From: Vanessa cardui
Lineage: Eukaryota > Arthropoda > Insecta > Lepidoptera > Nymphalidae
Assembly: GCF_905220365.1 (NCBI RefSeq)
Contig: NC_061131.1
Coordinates: forward strand, 8,345,318 to 8,409,317
DNA length: 64,000 bases
Reading direction: 5' to 3'
The notes under the pieces were generated by a model. That model was given only the letters and a program-made list of their open reading frames with translations, had not been told where the DNA came from and did no database searches. Each line of letters opens with the position of its first letter. Positions within the stretch are counted from its first letter, which is position 1. This document shows, one piece after another, positions 1 to 13,720 of the stretch. The translations under genes and the position numbers were made by a program.

Positions 1-59
1 AAAAATATTTATTCATTCATGAATACGTATTCTATTGGTTAGGTAATTCCCTAGGTTAT

Positions 60-420
60 TTCACTTAGCTCCCGGCACTTAGGGCCTGGCACAGGGCAAG
101 TGTCACCAGATACAATCACGCGTGGTCGCCCGAGATCACAGAGCTTCGGGTGCAATCGGGCTTAGAGACCTCGTTGCTCCGGCAACAGCAGACGTCTCGA
201 CGCGGACTTGAAAGAAGAGCTGATGGCTGTTTAGCGTCACCTGGAAAAGGAAATATCCGAGAACCTTATGAGGGAATGATGGGGAGGGAGAGGAGGAATA
301 GGTTCTGAATAGGGACCCATGAGACCCGTACCATGTCGTGCTAGGCAAATATTGTACACCTGGAACCCCCGCAACGGAAACGTTATTGCTTGCTTTAGGG
401 AACCATGTCCCCAACTAGTA
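60..420 (-). repeat. GC-rich unclassified block with a 92-codon open frame
   Basis: This stretch is much richer in G and C than the surrounding AT-rich DNA. It carries a minus-strand open frame at 136-414 with a serine/proline-rich middle (around SSSPSPSFP). I recognise no domain. The abrupt compositional border near 420 suggests an old transposon remnant or a pseudogene exon. A splice-donor-like GTGACG follows TTTTCCAG on the minus strand, so a decayed exon is also possible. I do not call it a gene. Confidence 0.3.
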
Positions 421-1548
421 ACAAATATATCTCAAATTATTACATCGGTGACGTTACTTGACTAAAATATATATTTTATACAATGTTCTATCTATACAAA
501 TAAAAGAGGCATATTACAACTACCAACCTAGGTAACTTATAGTCGTTATATAAAAAAAAGTTCAACTTATGCAGTACTTTTTATTAATAAAATCAATACC
601 TACAAATACTTTTTTAGAAAATTTTACTGTAAACTTCGTAGGTGAGGAAAATTTACAACAAAAAAAAGTCAAAATATTCATAAATCTTTAAATTTCGAAG
701 TCCCGAACGTTAAAACTTGTTTATTTGGTAAAAAAAACTGACTAAAAATTCCTCTAGAAAGCGACATTGACATCGAGTCCACGTTCAATTTTTACGACTT
801 CATACAATCGATTCAATCAAAAACTATATACTTATGTATCTGTCATAAACCTCATACATGAAATTATATCCTCGTGTTCGACCTCTCCTTTGTCTGATAA
901 AACTATATAAGATAACAATTATCGTATATATAAGATATTGTAACAGACAAACAGAAATATTAACAAACGTAAACTTAAAAAATAATCTGCGACTAGTGGC
1001 ATTTATAAAATCGTATCAAATATGAAACACCCTTATAGTGTGTCGCGTCTGTGTTATTAATGGTCTGAAAGAGAGTCGAAATAAAATAGTGGGATTTATA
1101 AGTGTAAAGCTCCGCACTGCGAGTTGAAAGGAAAGAGCAGTCCTGTAAATCAGCTTGCTAGATTTATGGGCAAATAAAATGACCACAGCGCTTCGCTGGT
1201 CATCCCGCAAAGTTATTTCAATTTAACGCTACGTACGCATGTACACTATAAATTAACACAAATCCAGCATATATGAACGATTACCTCGTTAGTGTTCGCT
1301 AATTAACTGCTCATTCAAAGTTCAATTACCTCAACCGATGCAATAACTCCAACGAATTTACAAACAGCCTCAACTTTGAGCATTCTACTCTGAAATTGTT
1401 GAAATTTTTAGTTGCAATATTTTACCAGGAAAATTTACCTCTTAACTTACAATTAACCAATGAAATAGACACGTTAGATTTTACAAAGTAAAACTATAAA
1501 ACATTTTTTGCTTGAGTAAAATATTTAATATATTGGTAAAAGTTCAAA
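421..1548. other. gene-free AT-rich stretch
   Basis: I see no coding frame with recognisable protein, no splice-bounded exon and no clear transposon end here. A 64-codon frame on the minus strand at 1016-1210 has no family features and is probably chance. Confidence 0.6.
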
Positions 1549-1760
1549 TATAGATCTAGATTATATTATAAACGCGAAACTTTGTCTGTTTGTCTGTCGA
1601 TCTTTCAAGACCAAACCAAACCGAACGCGGAACCGAATTTAAGCACATTGGCTACTTTTTTTGCCTGATACATGACAAATTCCTGACACATGACAAATAA
1701 AACTCGTTAGAGTGTTATTTGTCATGTGTAAGGCAAGCGAAGCCGCCGGCGACTACTAGT
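1549..1760 (+). mobile_element. short non-autonomous Helitron-like element (Lep1 type)
   Basis: The left part has the TTTGTCTGTTTGTCTGTC run typical of the 5' side of lepidopteran non-autonomous Helitrons. The right part ends with GCGAAGCCGCCGGCGAC followed by CTAGT at 1756-1760, the usual CTRR-type 3' terminus. Just before this end is a perfect 15-bp inverted repeat (1686-1700 with 1715-1729). The left boundary is approximate. The family assignment rests on end motifs only, since there is no coding sequence. Confidence 0.6.
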
Positions 1761-3370
1761 ATTAAATAAGCCGTTATCTATTAGTAATCATTTTCATCTA
1801 TGTTAAATTATAATTTGAGTTATAGTGACTGTAAAGCTCCGGAGACCTATCATCTCAACTAAGGGCACCTGATAAGAGTCGAAAATGATACCCTTAAATC
1901 CTAAAGATAAAAGCCCTTTATTAAATAATAAAGGGATCGTATCTGTACATTGCTATCATTAATATTTGTCATAGTGATAACACATTCTCTAAGATTAATG
2001 CTTATTGGTGCGATATTTCAGTTTATCATTAGGAATATCAGATTATATCTTCCTATTCTTGTTAGATATACACAGTCAAACAAATGACATTACCAAATAC
2101 ACACGCTTATAACTTAGCGCTGTTGTTACTAATTAGTTTGCGGCGATAAGTAGGTACGTGTACAATGCCTATGAACAATGAAACTGTAGCTTGACAACAC
2201 CAAGCACCAACCGAAAAGCCTTGTTTCTGTCAAAGTTACATTGCAATGATTTTCGCTTAACGATTTTCGGCTTGTGCGGTTTTACTGTGTGAAACATCAC
2301 AAGCTCACTGGTTCTTTGTATCCAATACGGTACTAAGTAATGAACCACAATAATACATATTCATGATAAATGTCTTTTCTAGACTTACTTGATAGGTATA
2401 TCAACAACATCACTACAATAGAAACAAGTACATTGTCAATCCAACTAACAATTACTTTGATGGTCTACTAGTTGCATAATATTCCTGTGTTCTTATCTTA
2501 ATTCCCGAGAGCCCGACAGTCAATGGACTAGACGACTAGTCATATGGTAACTAGAGTATCGATTCTGGATTATTGTCCCAGTACTAGCACGAACTTAACG
2601 CATAAATAATGAAAATAATTAACCATGAAATATACACTTGAAATTTTCTGAAATGGATTGTTTAAAAAATTAAATATATCTTTAATGGTATAATCTCTCC
2701 TAAGAAATAACAAGAACGCTCGGGAATGAGAAGCGAAGCTTGTAGGCGTTTGAATGAAAACAGAAATTAAAGTGGAATTATTGCGTATTTGCGTATAACC
2801 ATAAAAATATAACGATCTTAGATTGTCTTTTCTAAGTATAATTTATTTCAAGTTCGAAACATGTTCTTGGGGATACCAATACGCACGCATCATAAGTTGC
2901 TTGTTTCAGAATAAACAGTTGACTTAGAAACATAACATAGGTATTTACAGCAGATCAAGAACCAATGAGGCTTATTCCTTTATACTCGTCAAAAGACGAA
3001 TCTATCTGATGTATGTATGATACGGTCTGTTGTCTGTGACGTTTTGTGTCTTGCAACATCTAATATAATGAACCAATATCTATGCCCTATTGGACTATAA
3101 ATCAAAACGTCTAGTACAATGATGTCTAGTACAATTTTACTATATTTTTATATATGAAATACATATGTGTATATATATACGTATGTGTGTATTTACTTTC
3201 TATTGTACTAATGATAATTGAGAGGAAATACTATTTAAAGCTAAAATCTACTATCAATTCCACGCGACAGTAAATTCAAAGTGTTTTTGTTTCTGGTGTC
3301 AATACCTTGCAACTGCTTCTTTTTATATTCTATGGTTACGGTTACCTGAACTATTACTTCAATATGATAT
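1761..3370. other. gene-free stretch with an alternating purine/pyrimidine tract
   Basis: I see no gene. Around 3140-3196 there is a TA/TG-rich alternating tract (ATATATG, GTGTATATATATACGTATGTGTG), a simple repeat that could adopt unusual DNA structure. The rest shows nothing I can name. Confidence 0.55.
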
Positions 3371-3374
3371 TTAT

Positions 3375-4322
3375 TGTTACAGGTGCGTTGCCGGCCTTTA
3401 AGGAAGAAGTACGCTCTTTTCTTAAGGTTCCCATGTCGTATTGGTGCGGAAAAATCGCCGGCGAAAACAGGTTCCACAAAGTGGTTGTGCGAGACAGAAA
3501 ATGTCTAAGAAATTGCGCTGTTGTGGATTTTCGGACATCAAGGTACTGCGACTTCGAATTTTGACGAGTTTTCCGAAGATGAAATTCAGCAGCCGGGATT
3601 AATCCGAACAATTCCTCGGACATTCCCCTTGAAAAAATCGGTGGAAGATGCGGGTGATCCAACATCTCTACGCAAAGCCAAAGGATCGAGGAGATCGGAA
3701 AGGGCTTGATCGTCGATAACTCGAGCCGCTCTACGTTGGATACGGTCTAATGGAAGAAGCTGGTACTGGGGAGCCCAGAGGTGAGAGCAGTACTCCATGA
3801 AAGGCCAAATTTGCGCCTTGTAACATTTTAGGCGATGGGCCAACGTGAAATACTATCTCGCCTTGCTGAGCACACCGAGCTTTTTTGAAGCCAAATTGGC
3901 TTTGCCTTCCAATTGACCACGCATATCAACGCCACGTATTCCGATTCTCCGTGTATCGGGATATTCTCAAATCGTGGAGATACGACAAATGGTGTTTTTT
4001 TGGGGTTGAAATGGACTAGATTTAGCCGGCCCCAGTTCGAGACTTCGTTTAATGAAGACTTGATTTCAGACATAAGTTTTTTCCGGTTTTCTTCTACGTT
4101 TTACGAGAAAATATATGTATAAGGTATCAACGGTACTGTCGTCTGCATAGCAGTGAATGTTCCCGATTTGTAACAAATCATTGATATGTAGAAGAAACAG
4201 AGTGGGTGATAGAACGCAGCCTTGTGCAACACCAGCACTGTCGGATTTTAAGTCAGAATATGCACCGTCGACAACGACCTTGAGCCTCCGATCTGCCAAA
4301 AAGCTGGTAATTCAATTGCATA
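3375..4322 (-). pseudogene. broken non-LTR retrotransposon (CR1/Jockey-type LINE), 3' part
   Basis: Read on the minus strand, successive frames give the C-terminal half of a LINE reverse transcriptase. First comes the segment GVAQGCVLSPTLFLLHIND with YADDST (the catalytic YADD box) near 4130-4260. Next is the thumb-side block with KAQIWPFMEYCSHLWAPQYQLLP and RIQRRAARVIDD (3700-3840). Last is the tail with ELFGLIPAAEFH and LWNLFSPAIFPHQYDMG (3400-3630). Frames shift between these blocks, so the copy is dead. The 3' end lies near 3380, where the family's conserved GTGCGTTGCCGGCCTTTAAGGA sequence sits, and the copy is 5'-truncated near 4320. A copy of the same family lies at 15.25-16.63 kb. Confidence 0.88.
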
Positions 4323-7300
4323 ATTTCCGGGGAAATTATGTTAATTATTATTATTTAACAATTATATTAATTATATATATTTGCATTACCAGATTTTGTG
4401 TTGCATATGACGTATCATTTCATGTTAGATGGTGACAAATAAAATTGTAAGAACTCCATCATATGAAATTCTCTCACACATCTCTCAGAAAGATGAAATA
4501 AGCATTTATCCTATTACATTATAGATCCTGCGAAACTACATTATATTATGATTGTTGTTACTATATTTTGTTACCATATTTTAATATTATGATTATTGGT
4601 TTTATTCTTTTATTGGTTATTTTTTTATATTAAATACAAAAAAATAAGTATAGGTACCATTGTTCTCCTGTGATATACGAACAGGCCTACTTAATCGTGA
4701 CTTATATTGCTAATGAAATTATCCCAAGATCAAAAGACTCTATTAGAAGCTAGCATCGAATATAACTAAAAAAATATTTAAATGTATAAAATGATTCGTA
4801 GCCCAATTTGATTGATCTGAATGTTCTTGTCCACGTGTTTTTTTTTGCATGGAAATATTACTCGTTTAATTGCAAGAAATGATTACTTTACATGTCATAC
4901 ATACAACTATTAACTATAATTATTGTTCTTTTATAATTAATACCCATTAAAAGTTTGTAGATGTGTTTGTGAACAAAGTAAAGTTATGATAGATAACAAT
5001 TTTAGTGTAAAGTCCTAGCCGGAAGTGAAAACTTATTTAATATGATTGGATTGTGTGGATTAAGTTGAGAGCATTTTGAACGTAAATTCGCTACCTCACT
5101 GAAAATGTTGATCTCCCACATTAATTCTTGATGACAACAACGAAGATTATGTAGATAGCTCTCTTTACAAACTACTTATAAATAATTCATCAAATAGTGG
5201 ATATGTATAATTTATACCGAGTGTAAATAAATCGTGGACTGAAAAGACAACATCGTAAAATGAATATAACTATTTCTTCACAATATAATGAGGTGACAGA
5301 AATGAAAGCAATTTGTGTTTCATATAATTTATTGAACAGTAATTAAAAATTCTCAAAAATTTTCAAAATCTCGAAGCATTTTTGTAATGTGTGACAATAT
5401 ATATCCCGGAAAAAATATACTTCTAAATAAAGTCTTTACAGCTCTAAAATGATGAGTATACATGAGAATACCATATAGTATTATAGCTATATTAGCTAAT
5501 CTTAGCAAACAAAGATGTGGTCATTTACAATAATAGTCGAGAACGATTTTACTGACTCTGCTAATTTGTCAGCTCTATAGTTTATTACAGAACATTATGG
5601 ATCCGTCAGTGACGTCATCAATTAAGACCCAATCACATAATGAAACAGTTTATCTGATATTATGGTAGGGAATTATTAAGGCTTATAGCTACTTATATAC
5701 TTAATATCTAATACGATAACGAAATAGTGCCTATTATTGCTGAACATCACAACCATTGTTTTGAAGTAAGCGAGTATACAATTGTACAATATACAAACAT
5801 ATAAAAATTATATTAGATATACATTTGCCGCGTGGTTTTAGTACAGTAAGGTACAATCAACAATAATAAATTTCATAATTTTTTTAGGAACGCATCCTCA
5901 GGACCAACTAACGACTTCACGTGCTTTTTAAGAGCAAGGTAATGTAAGCACTGCCAATTTAAATACTCTGGGTTGCTATAAACATTTTTTCAACCGTGAA
6001 ACCCAATAACTTTTATTTCCCCAACCATAAGTCGGAACTCGCAGCCTTATAATCATATTTTTAAATGATAACTATTAAATGTACATTTAGTATTTTATGA
6101 AATATTTAAATAAGATTGGTATATTCATGAATTATTAATATAATAATATCGAGTTGAACCTCAGTCTATATAAAGATGATGTACAAAAAAATCTCACTCT
6201 TTAATAATTTGCTGAGCGTCAAAAAGAAAATAATTACATTACGTATTTAGCATTAGGTAGCTTTCTTATGTAGGTTTAATTAACATTACGAATACAATGA
6301 AAACTGCTGGTAAGATAAATAAATTAAAAATGTAGGTATATGCCGCATGATTGAAATTTTGATAAGTAAATTATTGATGAGGTATGTCGAAGATTAGGGA
6401 CACTCAATTACCTTAAAAGAAAAATAATTTAATTGTCATTTAGATAGTATCGATAGACGATCAATAATAATTTATTTATTTAAAAGTTTATTACTATACA
6501 TGCTATATTATGAGCAGTGTCTCCTATACGAGCCTCGCACATGAACGGTTGTTTGCGGTTTCTGAGATCCCCAGTCGTACACTTGAGACAAAACGGGCGA
6601 ACCGATCGCTTACATTGCTTAACAGAAAATGCATAGCGAATACAACCTCAACAAACGCACCCGAGCATTCTACTAAACTAGAAAGTAGACTAAGTAGAAT
6701 TTTGACTGTGTGGCTCAAAAATTAGGTAACCGTTCTAGAAAAACACATTAAGATTCTTCGTATGTGTTAACGATGCGATGTAATAATTATAATTTTAACG
6801 ATAAACCTTTTATTCTTTCATTTTTAAATACGATTAATGATGATATTAACTAATTTAACATTTACCATTGTTAAATATACAACAAATATTTCTAGCATAT
6901 TTTTTAAAACATACAACATTATCATAAAGAAATAAATAGTATAAAATAAAGTATTTCTCTAAAAAAACATTCAATTAAACTGTAGATATATAACACGCAC
7001 TTAACAAATGGATATAATTAATACAACAATTTTCCTATTTATAAAATAATTATGGACTATAGACACAGTTCAAAGTTTGATCTTGAAGGTTTTCGCACAA
7101 TTCAATTAATTTAAAGAACCAGTTTTAAAAATACGTAATTTAGCCTTGGATTAAAAATTCCCATTTTTATGATATGAATATAATACAAAAAAATTAAGAA
7201 TTTATAATATAATAATTTTTCGTGTTGAATCACACTATCATTACCAATCTTTGATGAATAAAAATAGTGAAAAATTTAACACTATATTACTTAAACCAAT

Positions 7301-7569
7301 TTACTATTCCTTGTCTAGTAATTTTACATTATTCATAAACGCTTAGCACATGTAAGAAGAGGTACAAGGATTTATCTTAGCGAGAAAATAATGGACCTAA
7401 TATTAACACACAAATATTAATACGACTATTAAAATATTAACATACGATATCCAATCTCCATGCAAATAAATTAATGATATGAGCAAAACGATTCCCTGAC
7501 TTTGAATAAACTAAGGAATCTCTTTACAAAGATAAACGAAAGGAACTAGGAAAACTAATTAAGTGCATA
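4323..7569. other. gene-free stretch with one GC-richer patch
   Basis: Mostly featureless AT-rich DNA. At 6510-6725 a patch of higher GC is open on both strands (71 codons on plus, 64 on minus), with no recognisable domain. It may be the remnant of a repeat. A TGACGTCA palindrome is present near 5610. Nothing else can be supported. Confidence 0.5.
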
Positions 7570-7575
7570 TTTATT
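7570..7575 (-). terminator. polyadenylation signal for the first SDR gene
   Basis: AATAAA on the minus strand lies about 40 bases past the stop codon of the SDR at 7613-8557. The spacing would give a short 3' UTR. It is a motif match only. Confidence 0.55.
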
Positions 7576-7612
7576 GTCGTCTACAATTTTAAATAGCGTT
7601 ATTGCTAAGATT

Positions 7613-8557
7613 TCACGTGAATTTTACAATTTTTTCTGACTCTTCCCAAAGTTTCTTTGCAATTTCTGAATCTCTAGATAATTTAGACGGTGTTTTCTCA
7701 CGACAGTTGCTAAAGTATCGTCCACTCACATTTTGCACATCTGGCGAAACAGCGAGATATATCGATGTCTGTGCTGCTTCCCAAACGCTTTTATATAAGG
7801 AATTTAACATAACTAATACTACGTTCCGTATAATATCACTCTTTATATTTCTGAAAATATTTGTGGCTGCAACACCTGGATGCAAAGCATTCACGGTAAC
7901 ATTTGTTCCTTTTAATCTGCGGCTGAGCTCCAGCGTCATTAAATTTAAATATAATTTACTATTAGCGTAAACCAAATAATCGCTCCAGTACTTTTCCATA
8001 TTTAAATTTTCAAAGTCCATTTCGCCATATTTATGAATGACCGAGGATACGTTTACTATACGACTCGGTGCTGACAATTTCAAAAGTGGCAACAGGAGAT
8101 TTGTTAACAGGAAAGGTCCAAAATAATTCACTTGCATACCCACATGGTTACCGTCTTCAGTCTTATAGTTCCCAAGACCTCCTGCAGCTGCATTATTTAT
8201 AAGAACATCTAAACGTTTTTCTGTCTTTAATATATTGTCACAGAATTCCCGAATAGAACGAAATGATGCCAAGTCGAGGCGTCGGTATTCGATGTCTTTA
8301 TTCCCTGTTGTCCTGATTATCTCTTCTTTAGCCTCCTGAGCCCGCTTGAGACTACGACATGCTATAATAATACGTGCTCCACGGTCCGCTAGATTCTTCG
8401 CCGTCTCCAAACCTATTCCACTATTACCACCAGTTATTATCACCACTTTTCCAACCATATGAACACTCGACTGACACACACGACATGTAAACTTCTGATA
8501 TATTTTCACAGTTATGAAAAAAATAACTATAGCCGAAAGAATTAACAACAAAAACAT
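7613..8557 (-). CDS. short-chain dehydrogenase/reductase, retinol-dehydrogenase-like (intronless)
   Basis: The 314-residue product is a classical SDR of the RDH11-14-like group, expected to use NADP(H) to oxidise or reduce retinoid-, steroid- or fatty-aldehyde-type substrates at a membrane. An N-terminal hydrophobic anchor (residues 2-17) is followed by the cofactor motif TGGNSGIG (42-49). An Arg at 68 after ACR fits NADP preference. LDLAS is at 94-98 and NNAA at 121-124. The catalytic residues are Asn144, Ser171/172, Tyr197 and Lys201 (YANSK), followed by the HPG loop. Length is normal. There is no intron, and I see neither frameshift nor stop. The start is the first Met and gives the membrane anchor. 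The gene diverges from its paralogue at 18.6 kb; all motifs fall at identical residue numbers in both. The true substrate cannot be read from sequence. Confidence 0.95.
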   Translation of the reverse strand: MFLLLILSAIVIFFITVKIYQKFTCRVCQSSVHMVGKVVIITGGNSGIGLETAKNLADRGARIIIACRSLKRAQEAKEEIIRTTGNKDIEYRRLDLASFRSIREFCDNILKTEKRLDVLINNAAAGGLGNYKTEDGNHVGMQVNYFGPFLLTNLLLPLLKLSAPSRIVNVSSVIHKYGEMDFENLNMEKYWSDYLVYANSKLYLNLMTLELSRRLKGTNVTVNALHPGVAATNIFRNIKSDIIRNVVLVMLNSLYKSVWEAAQTSIYLAVSPDVQNVSGRYFSNCREKTPSKLSRDSEIAKKLWEESEKIVKFT

Positions 8558-8700
8558 TTCTTACGATAATTATTTTATTTTTTTGTAACGGTAAATCACG
8601 GTCCACTTAACACTGATACAGAAACTACAATCATACTATAATAAAATTATCGTTATCAAGTATGAGGTCACGTTAACGCAGGCTATAAAAAAGATATGTA
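8558..8700 (-). promoter_or_regulatory. probable promoter of the first SDR gene
   Basis: Upstream of the start codon an arthropod initiator-like TCAGT occurs on the minus strand at 8616-8612. A GCGTTAACGTGACC motif lies around 8664-8677, on the minus strand. A nearly identical motif occurs upstream of the paralogue at 18.5 kb. I see no strong TATA box at the expected distance. The promoter assignment is inferred from position and these motifs. Confidence 0.35.
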
Positions 8701-11700
8701 GACGTGTATCTATACATGATCGATATGAACGAATGAACGTGATAGTTGATAAAATAAATCGGATATACTAATAGATACAATGTAAGAATGCCTACTCATC
8801 GATATGAAAGTGACCAAACGTCTCGTGTCCGCTTTATTTATGATACTAAATGAAGCGGTGAGCGTGCGTACGCGTCGCTGTCATCTGTTGTGTAACGTGT
8901 GTTCGAATTGTTTACCGTTCTACATAGAAGTAGCCTTGAATATAATTTTAAAACATCAAACCAATTCAAACAAGATTGAATGACAAAGTGTAAAATAGAC
9001 TTTATAAATAACTCAAAATGTTGACTTTGTTTTTTCACAGTCAAATTTCAATTATCACATGTCAATTATAAGTTAATTAACCTTTGAACATTGTAGCCAT
9101 TGTAATTTATAGAAGTACATTATTGTTGGGTTGCTTAAAGTTGATTGGACTAAAAGGGCTAAGATATTAAAATAAAAATGAATAGTTTGAATTATACAGT
9201 ATGAAGCGAAACACTATATTTATACTACATTTATACATATATAAAAAATAATCACAAATTCAATAATAAAATCAGAGCGTGGAATATAATTAAGACTAAG
9301 AGTAGAATTATGTTTGTGGAACGCTTAATCAGCATGCCTGGTGAAACGAAATTAAGGTAGCTAATAAACATAGGTACATAGTCGGAATAAGAAGAGGCAA
9401 ATGTATTTAAATATACATATGTCTATTATAAAATAATTACTGAAATAACATCGCTTTTAAATCACCATTAGATATAAGTATATTACAATGTTTTCAAACG
9501 CAATATTGTATATTTTTTTAAACTATTCATACAGAAGCTATTATAAAAATATTTACTTCAATCAAATTTCAATAACTTCAAAATAAACGCATTCGATTAC
9601 TATCTATGATATTAAATTGACAATGATTTGACGATACTTTTTAATTTATGAAAATAATAATCTAAGTCGAGTCTGGTTGAGAATTTTTCGTAGTTAATTT
9701 CGGATATAGTCACCTACGCCAAGTTGAAAAATTCCTATGTAGTAATGCACATATTCTAAAAGGATGAACGAACGAAGCCTACACGAAATAAATATAACAT
9801 TGAATTTAAAGGTTTTATGCCGATAATTATTGCTTTTTAAACTTTACAATTTGAAGAAGAACGGGTTAACAAATGTTTATTTATCATTATATATTTATAT
9901 TTATTTATATTTATATTATATTAAATAACATGGGATAAGAACAGTAATTTTGAAAAGCCAGGACTGAAACTAGTGTTTTACGAACGAAACATAAGATATA
10001 CCTACTCTGAAAGGTAATGCATCTTAAGCGTTTATAATCGTTATTATATCTTTTTATAATTTTTACCAAAACACAATATTTTATTTTCAAAATATTTTAT
10101 CTTAAACTATTATTATAAATCGTGAAACTCCTGTTCAAAGGGCAATTTTTATCTGAGAATTGATAAGGATTAACAATTTATTACAAATAAGTCAAGATAA
10201 AGATGTTAATTTAATTAAGTTGTTATGAATACATCTCTGGCTAACGTAGACTTCTAACGAAACTGCTATTCCTATCAGTACTTGTGACCTTAACATAACT
10301 TTAGTTACATATATGTATAAAATAAAAAAGTAATAATTATTTTTTAAATAATCAATGTGAATTAACTATTGTCATCGATGAATTGTCACGTAAAAGAAAA
10401 AAAGGAGTCCATTATTGGGTCATTATAACCTGTTACTTTTTACTTCAATCAATGTATAATAAGTGTTAAAAGTAAATTAACACAGGTTTTCAACGTCTCT
10501 GGGAGTGAATTCTTTGTAAGTAATTTTCGAAAACGCTGCTCGTGATCAAATCCTAACGTTTTATAAGCTTTTATAGACTTCTATAATAGTTATATAAAGG
10601 TAAAGTGTATTTCTTATTTTGAGGAAAAAAAAACATTATAATTTATCAAATACATTTTAAATTTAAAGTGAAATATGACTATCCATTTATATATCATATT
10701 ATTTAGTTTCATATTTAAAGAAGAAGACAAAAAAAGTTAAGCTGTATTCATTTATTTTATGGACACATATATATCGTATAGATTAAGACTTAAAAAAAAA
10801 AAAACAATTTTATCAACAATCGTATCATTCACTATTGTCAAAAATAGTGAGTAAATTTATTTATCGCGTTCTATGAGAACAGTATAAAAAATTCCTTTTA
10901 CACTGATCTATTTCACTTATAATTTATGTAACAGCTATGTTCATCAAAACAAAGTGATCTTTGTTTAAATTTCGCATTACTTTCTTTCTAATTATTAAAG
11001 GCGGATTAATAATTAATACCGAATTCAAAATTTTATTTCAATAACAAAAAGGTCCAATACGTATTGACACAATCGACACTATTCCTTCAAAAAGCAATTA
11101 TTAGCCAATTACTTGTTATTCATTTTTAAAATGCATCTATGAACGCAGATTCATATGATTATTATTTCCTAATAGTAGTACCTACACACTGATATTGTCT
11201 TAAAATTAAATTAATAAAATTTCGCGTGTTACTATTTCATTAAAAATTAAACGAGCTGATGTGAACGTACTTCGGAAAATGCATATGTTTAATCGTTTTA
11301 TAAACGTAACAGAAATTCACAAAGTATATTTTGTCACATAAGTAATAAGCCAACACTAAATTGCTAATGAAAGAACCCTGTTTTACGAGCTTGTTAAGTC
11401 TTATAATTGTTGAACTTCGCGCTCGTGGATTTAGCGTCTAACAATTAATGAGTTACGGGAATCTTTCGTTAAGCTAAATATTAGATCGTTTTAATGCTTT
11501 TTGCCTATTAATCCTTTAATTTAAGCTGTAAGCTTATAATTATTTAGTGATAACTGAAAATGTTCATAAAATATTTCTAAGTATTTCTAATTGGTCATAA
11601 TTTAATTAATGGTAATATATATTTAAGATATTTAACCTAATTTGACAAATATTATTATTAAAATTTAGACATTGATTAGGTAGTTAATCTTAATCTCAAG

Positions 11701-13339
11701 GCCAAAGAACGACTTCAAGTGATCTGTTCAAAAACTAGTAATATTTTAATGAACACGTTATTACTACAAAAATATGAAACATTAAAAAAATAAGGTTCTA
11801 AGCTTTACAAGATCATATGCTATTCTCTAAAATGTCACAACAGTATAGTTTATAATCACCTTTACGAAGGAATTAATTTTAACTATCTAAGAAGAAACTC
11901 TAGATTTCCGTCTATACTTAATATCATTATAATTTGAGCTAAATATCTTGCAAATAGATTAGTTATAAGAGTCTGTTATACGTCTGTATATAATTAAAAC
12001 AGTTTTCTTTTCATTTTTATATTTAACTATTTGTAAACTCCTTCACAAAAACTATTAGCAATATCATGATATTGATGTTATAATATATTTTATTTTAGGC
12101 GCATTTCTTTTTTGAATGTTAAAGAAATTTTAAATATTCTAAGAAAATAGTTTACATAATAATTATTGTACATATAATATGACACTATAATTTTAAAATA
12201 ATCTGTACAACAATGGTTGTCTAGTATGTAGGTCTCTTAATAATATTATCTAACTATTCAATATATTAAATGTATCGGGATAATTTCTCTCTTGTCACTA
12301 CTATAATAATATGTTTAGATATTTAATATAATTATGCTATTGCTATTAATCTTGCTCAAATGTTAAAAAAGGTTATTGAAGCTCATTATATGTTAACAAA
12401 TAAATAACAATAATAAATTGTAAATATAATTGATATACAAGCCTTACCTTAAATTATAAACTAACACTACACTACTACACTGTAAAGTGTGTTATCTATA
12501 TTTATATTTATATACTTACTCAGTTTATAGTATATATTGTATTGTATAAAAAATACCACTAAGCTACGCTACCACTAATTGTATAAAATACTACTTCCAG
12601 GTAACCCCTCCTTTAAGACTTAAGGTAAAATCAGACCTAGTGTATCTACAATTTACTTAAAATACATCATTTATAACATTTATCCATATACATGAATATA
12701 AGAATACAATAAATACATACCTAATGTCTGAAATAAAAATAATTATCCTAATTACTTATAATAATAATATATGCTAGGAATGGCAGTAACGAGGCCAACA
12801 TAAAGGTGTCAGACAATTAATTATCTACTCTGAAAGAGCAAACTTAGAGAAGTATTTATACTAGCTAGTTTTTAAGTAGTCTGGCGTTCTGTTTTAGGGT
12901 GATGGAGTATGGTATACTCGTAAAATAAGAAAAATAAATGCATATATCTACGCAGACTTATTGGCAACTATAACATTATATGATGCTGGGATTCTTGATC
13001 ATATTTACGTAGTCCAGATATGAAGCAAATACATATGTTCTGCATGCGTTCCCGTTTATTTAGCTGGTCCGGCTTAGTCCTCAGTAAGATATACCTAAAT
13101 AGACACAGACGGCATCGTTGAAACTAATACCAAGAACAAGGATAACTTACATAGTTGCAGCTGGATCCCATAAAACAGTTATTAATTGTTTATTTAAAAA
13201 ATCTTAAATATTGTTTGTGTATCAAAGATATACAAATATTTTTTAGATGATGGAACACCTTGAGAAAGACACAAATGCCTGCAGACCGCTTCAAATATAG
13301 ATATGTTTAATTTACATTCACACTCCGAGTAACCACTCG
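8701..13339. other. long gene-free AT-rich stretch between the SDR paralogues
   Basis: I see only AT-rich DNA with simple T/A tracts, for example the TTTATATTTATTTATATT run near 9890-9930. There is no recognisable coding frame, transposon terminus or RNA gene. It is the larger part of the 10 kb separating the two diverging SDR genes. Confidence 0.6.
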
Positions 13340-13720
13340 GAGTAACTTTACTTAACTAGCTTCTGTAAGTATTAACTGTAGGTAACACTTAATAGCCGGA
13401 TCGTTACACTCTGATTGGGTGTGCCGCATGGGGACCTGAGTGCGATTCACTTGTTGCCATGGTAAACGAAGACCTCGTTCTGCTGAATGTGATAGATGCC
13501 GTATTCGGTAGTCAGAGATGCTGGTATGAGAATGTAAACCAGAGAAAATGTAAACCATTCGCATTGTGTGACGTAACATCGCAGAAGGAAGCAGCAGAGC
13601 TGTAACTGCGAGGAGAGTACCTCAGCTTCCCCAAATAAGACCGGGAAGGAAACTTCGTTGCTATAGGTTACATTTCCCCCTGCTGTAAACTTCACCAAGC
13701 CTAGGTAGTCTGTATCGCTA
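13340..13720 (-). repeat. GC-richer unclassified block
   Basis: A block of moderate GC with two overlapping minus-strand open frames (75 and 83 codons) and no recognisable domain. Beside it, at 13322-13343, is a perfect 9-bp hairpin (ACTCCGAGT, AACC, ACTCGGAGT). The composition stands out from the flanks, which suggests a decayed transposon or pseudogene. I cannot name the family. Confidence 0.3.

Noticed and set aside
3586..4299. Separate small genes from the LINE frames
   Set aside because: They are frameshifted pieces of one reverse transcriptase, in order and on one strand.
7602..7970. 122-codon plus-strand ORF
   Set aside because: Antisense to the SDR gene, which has all family motifs on the minus strand.
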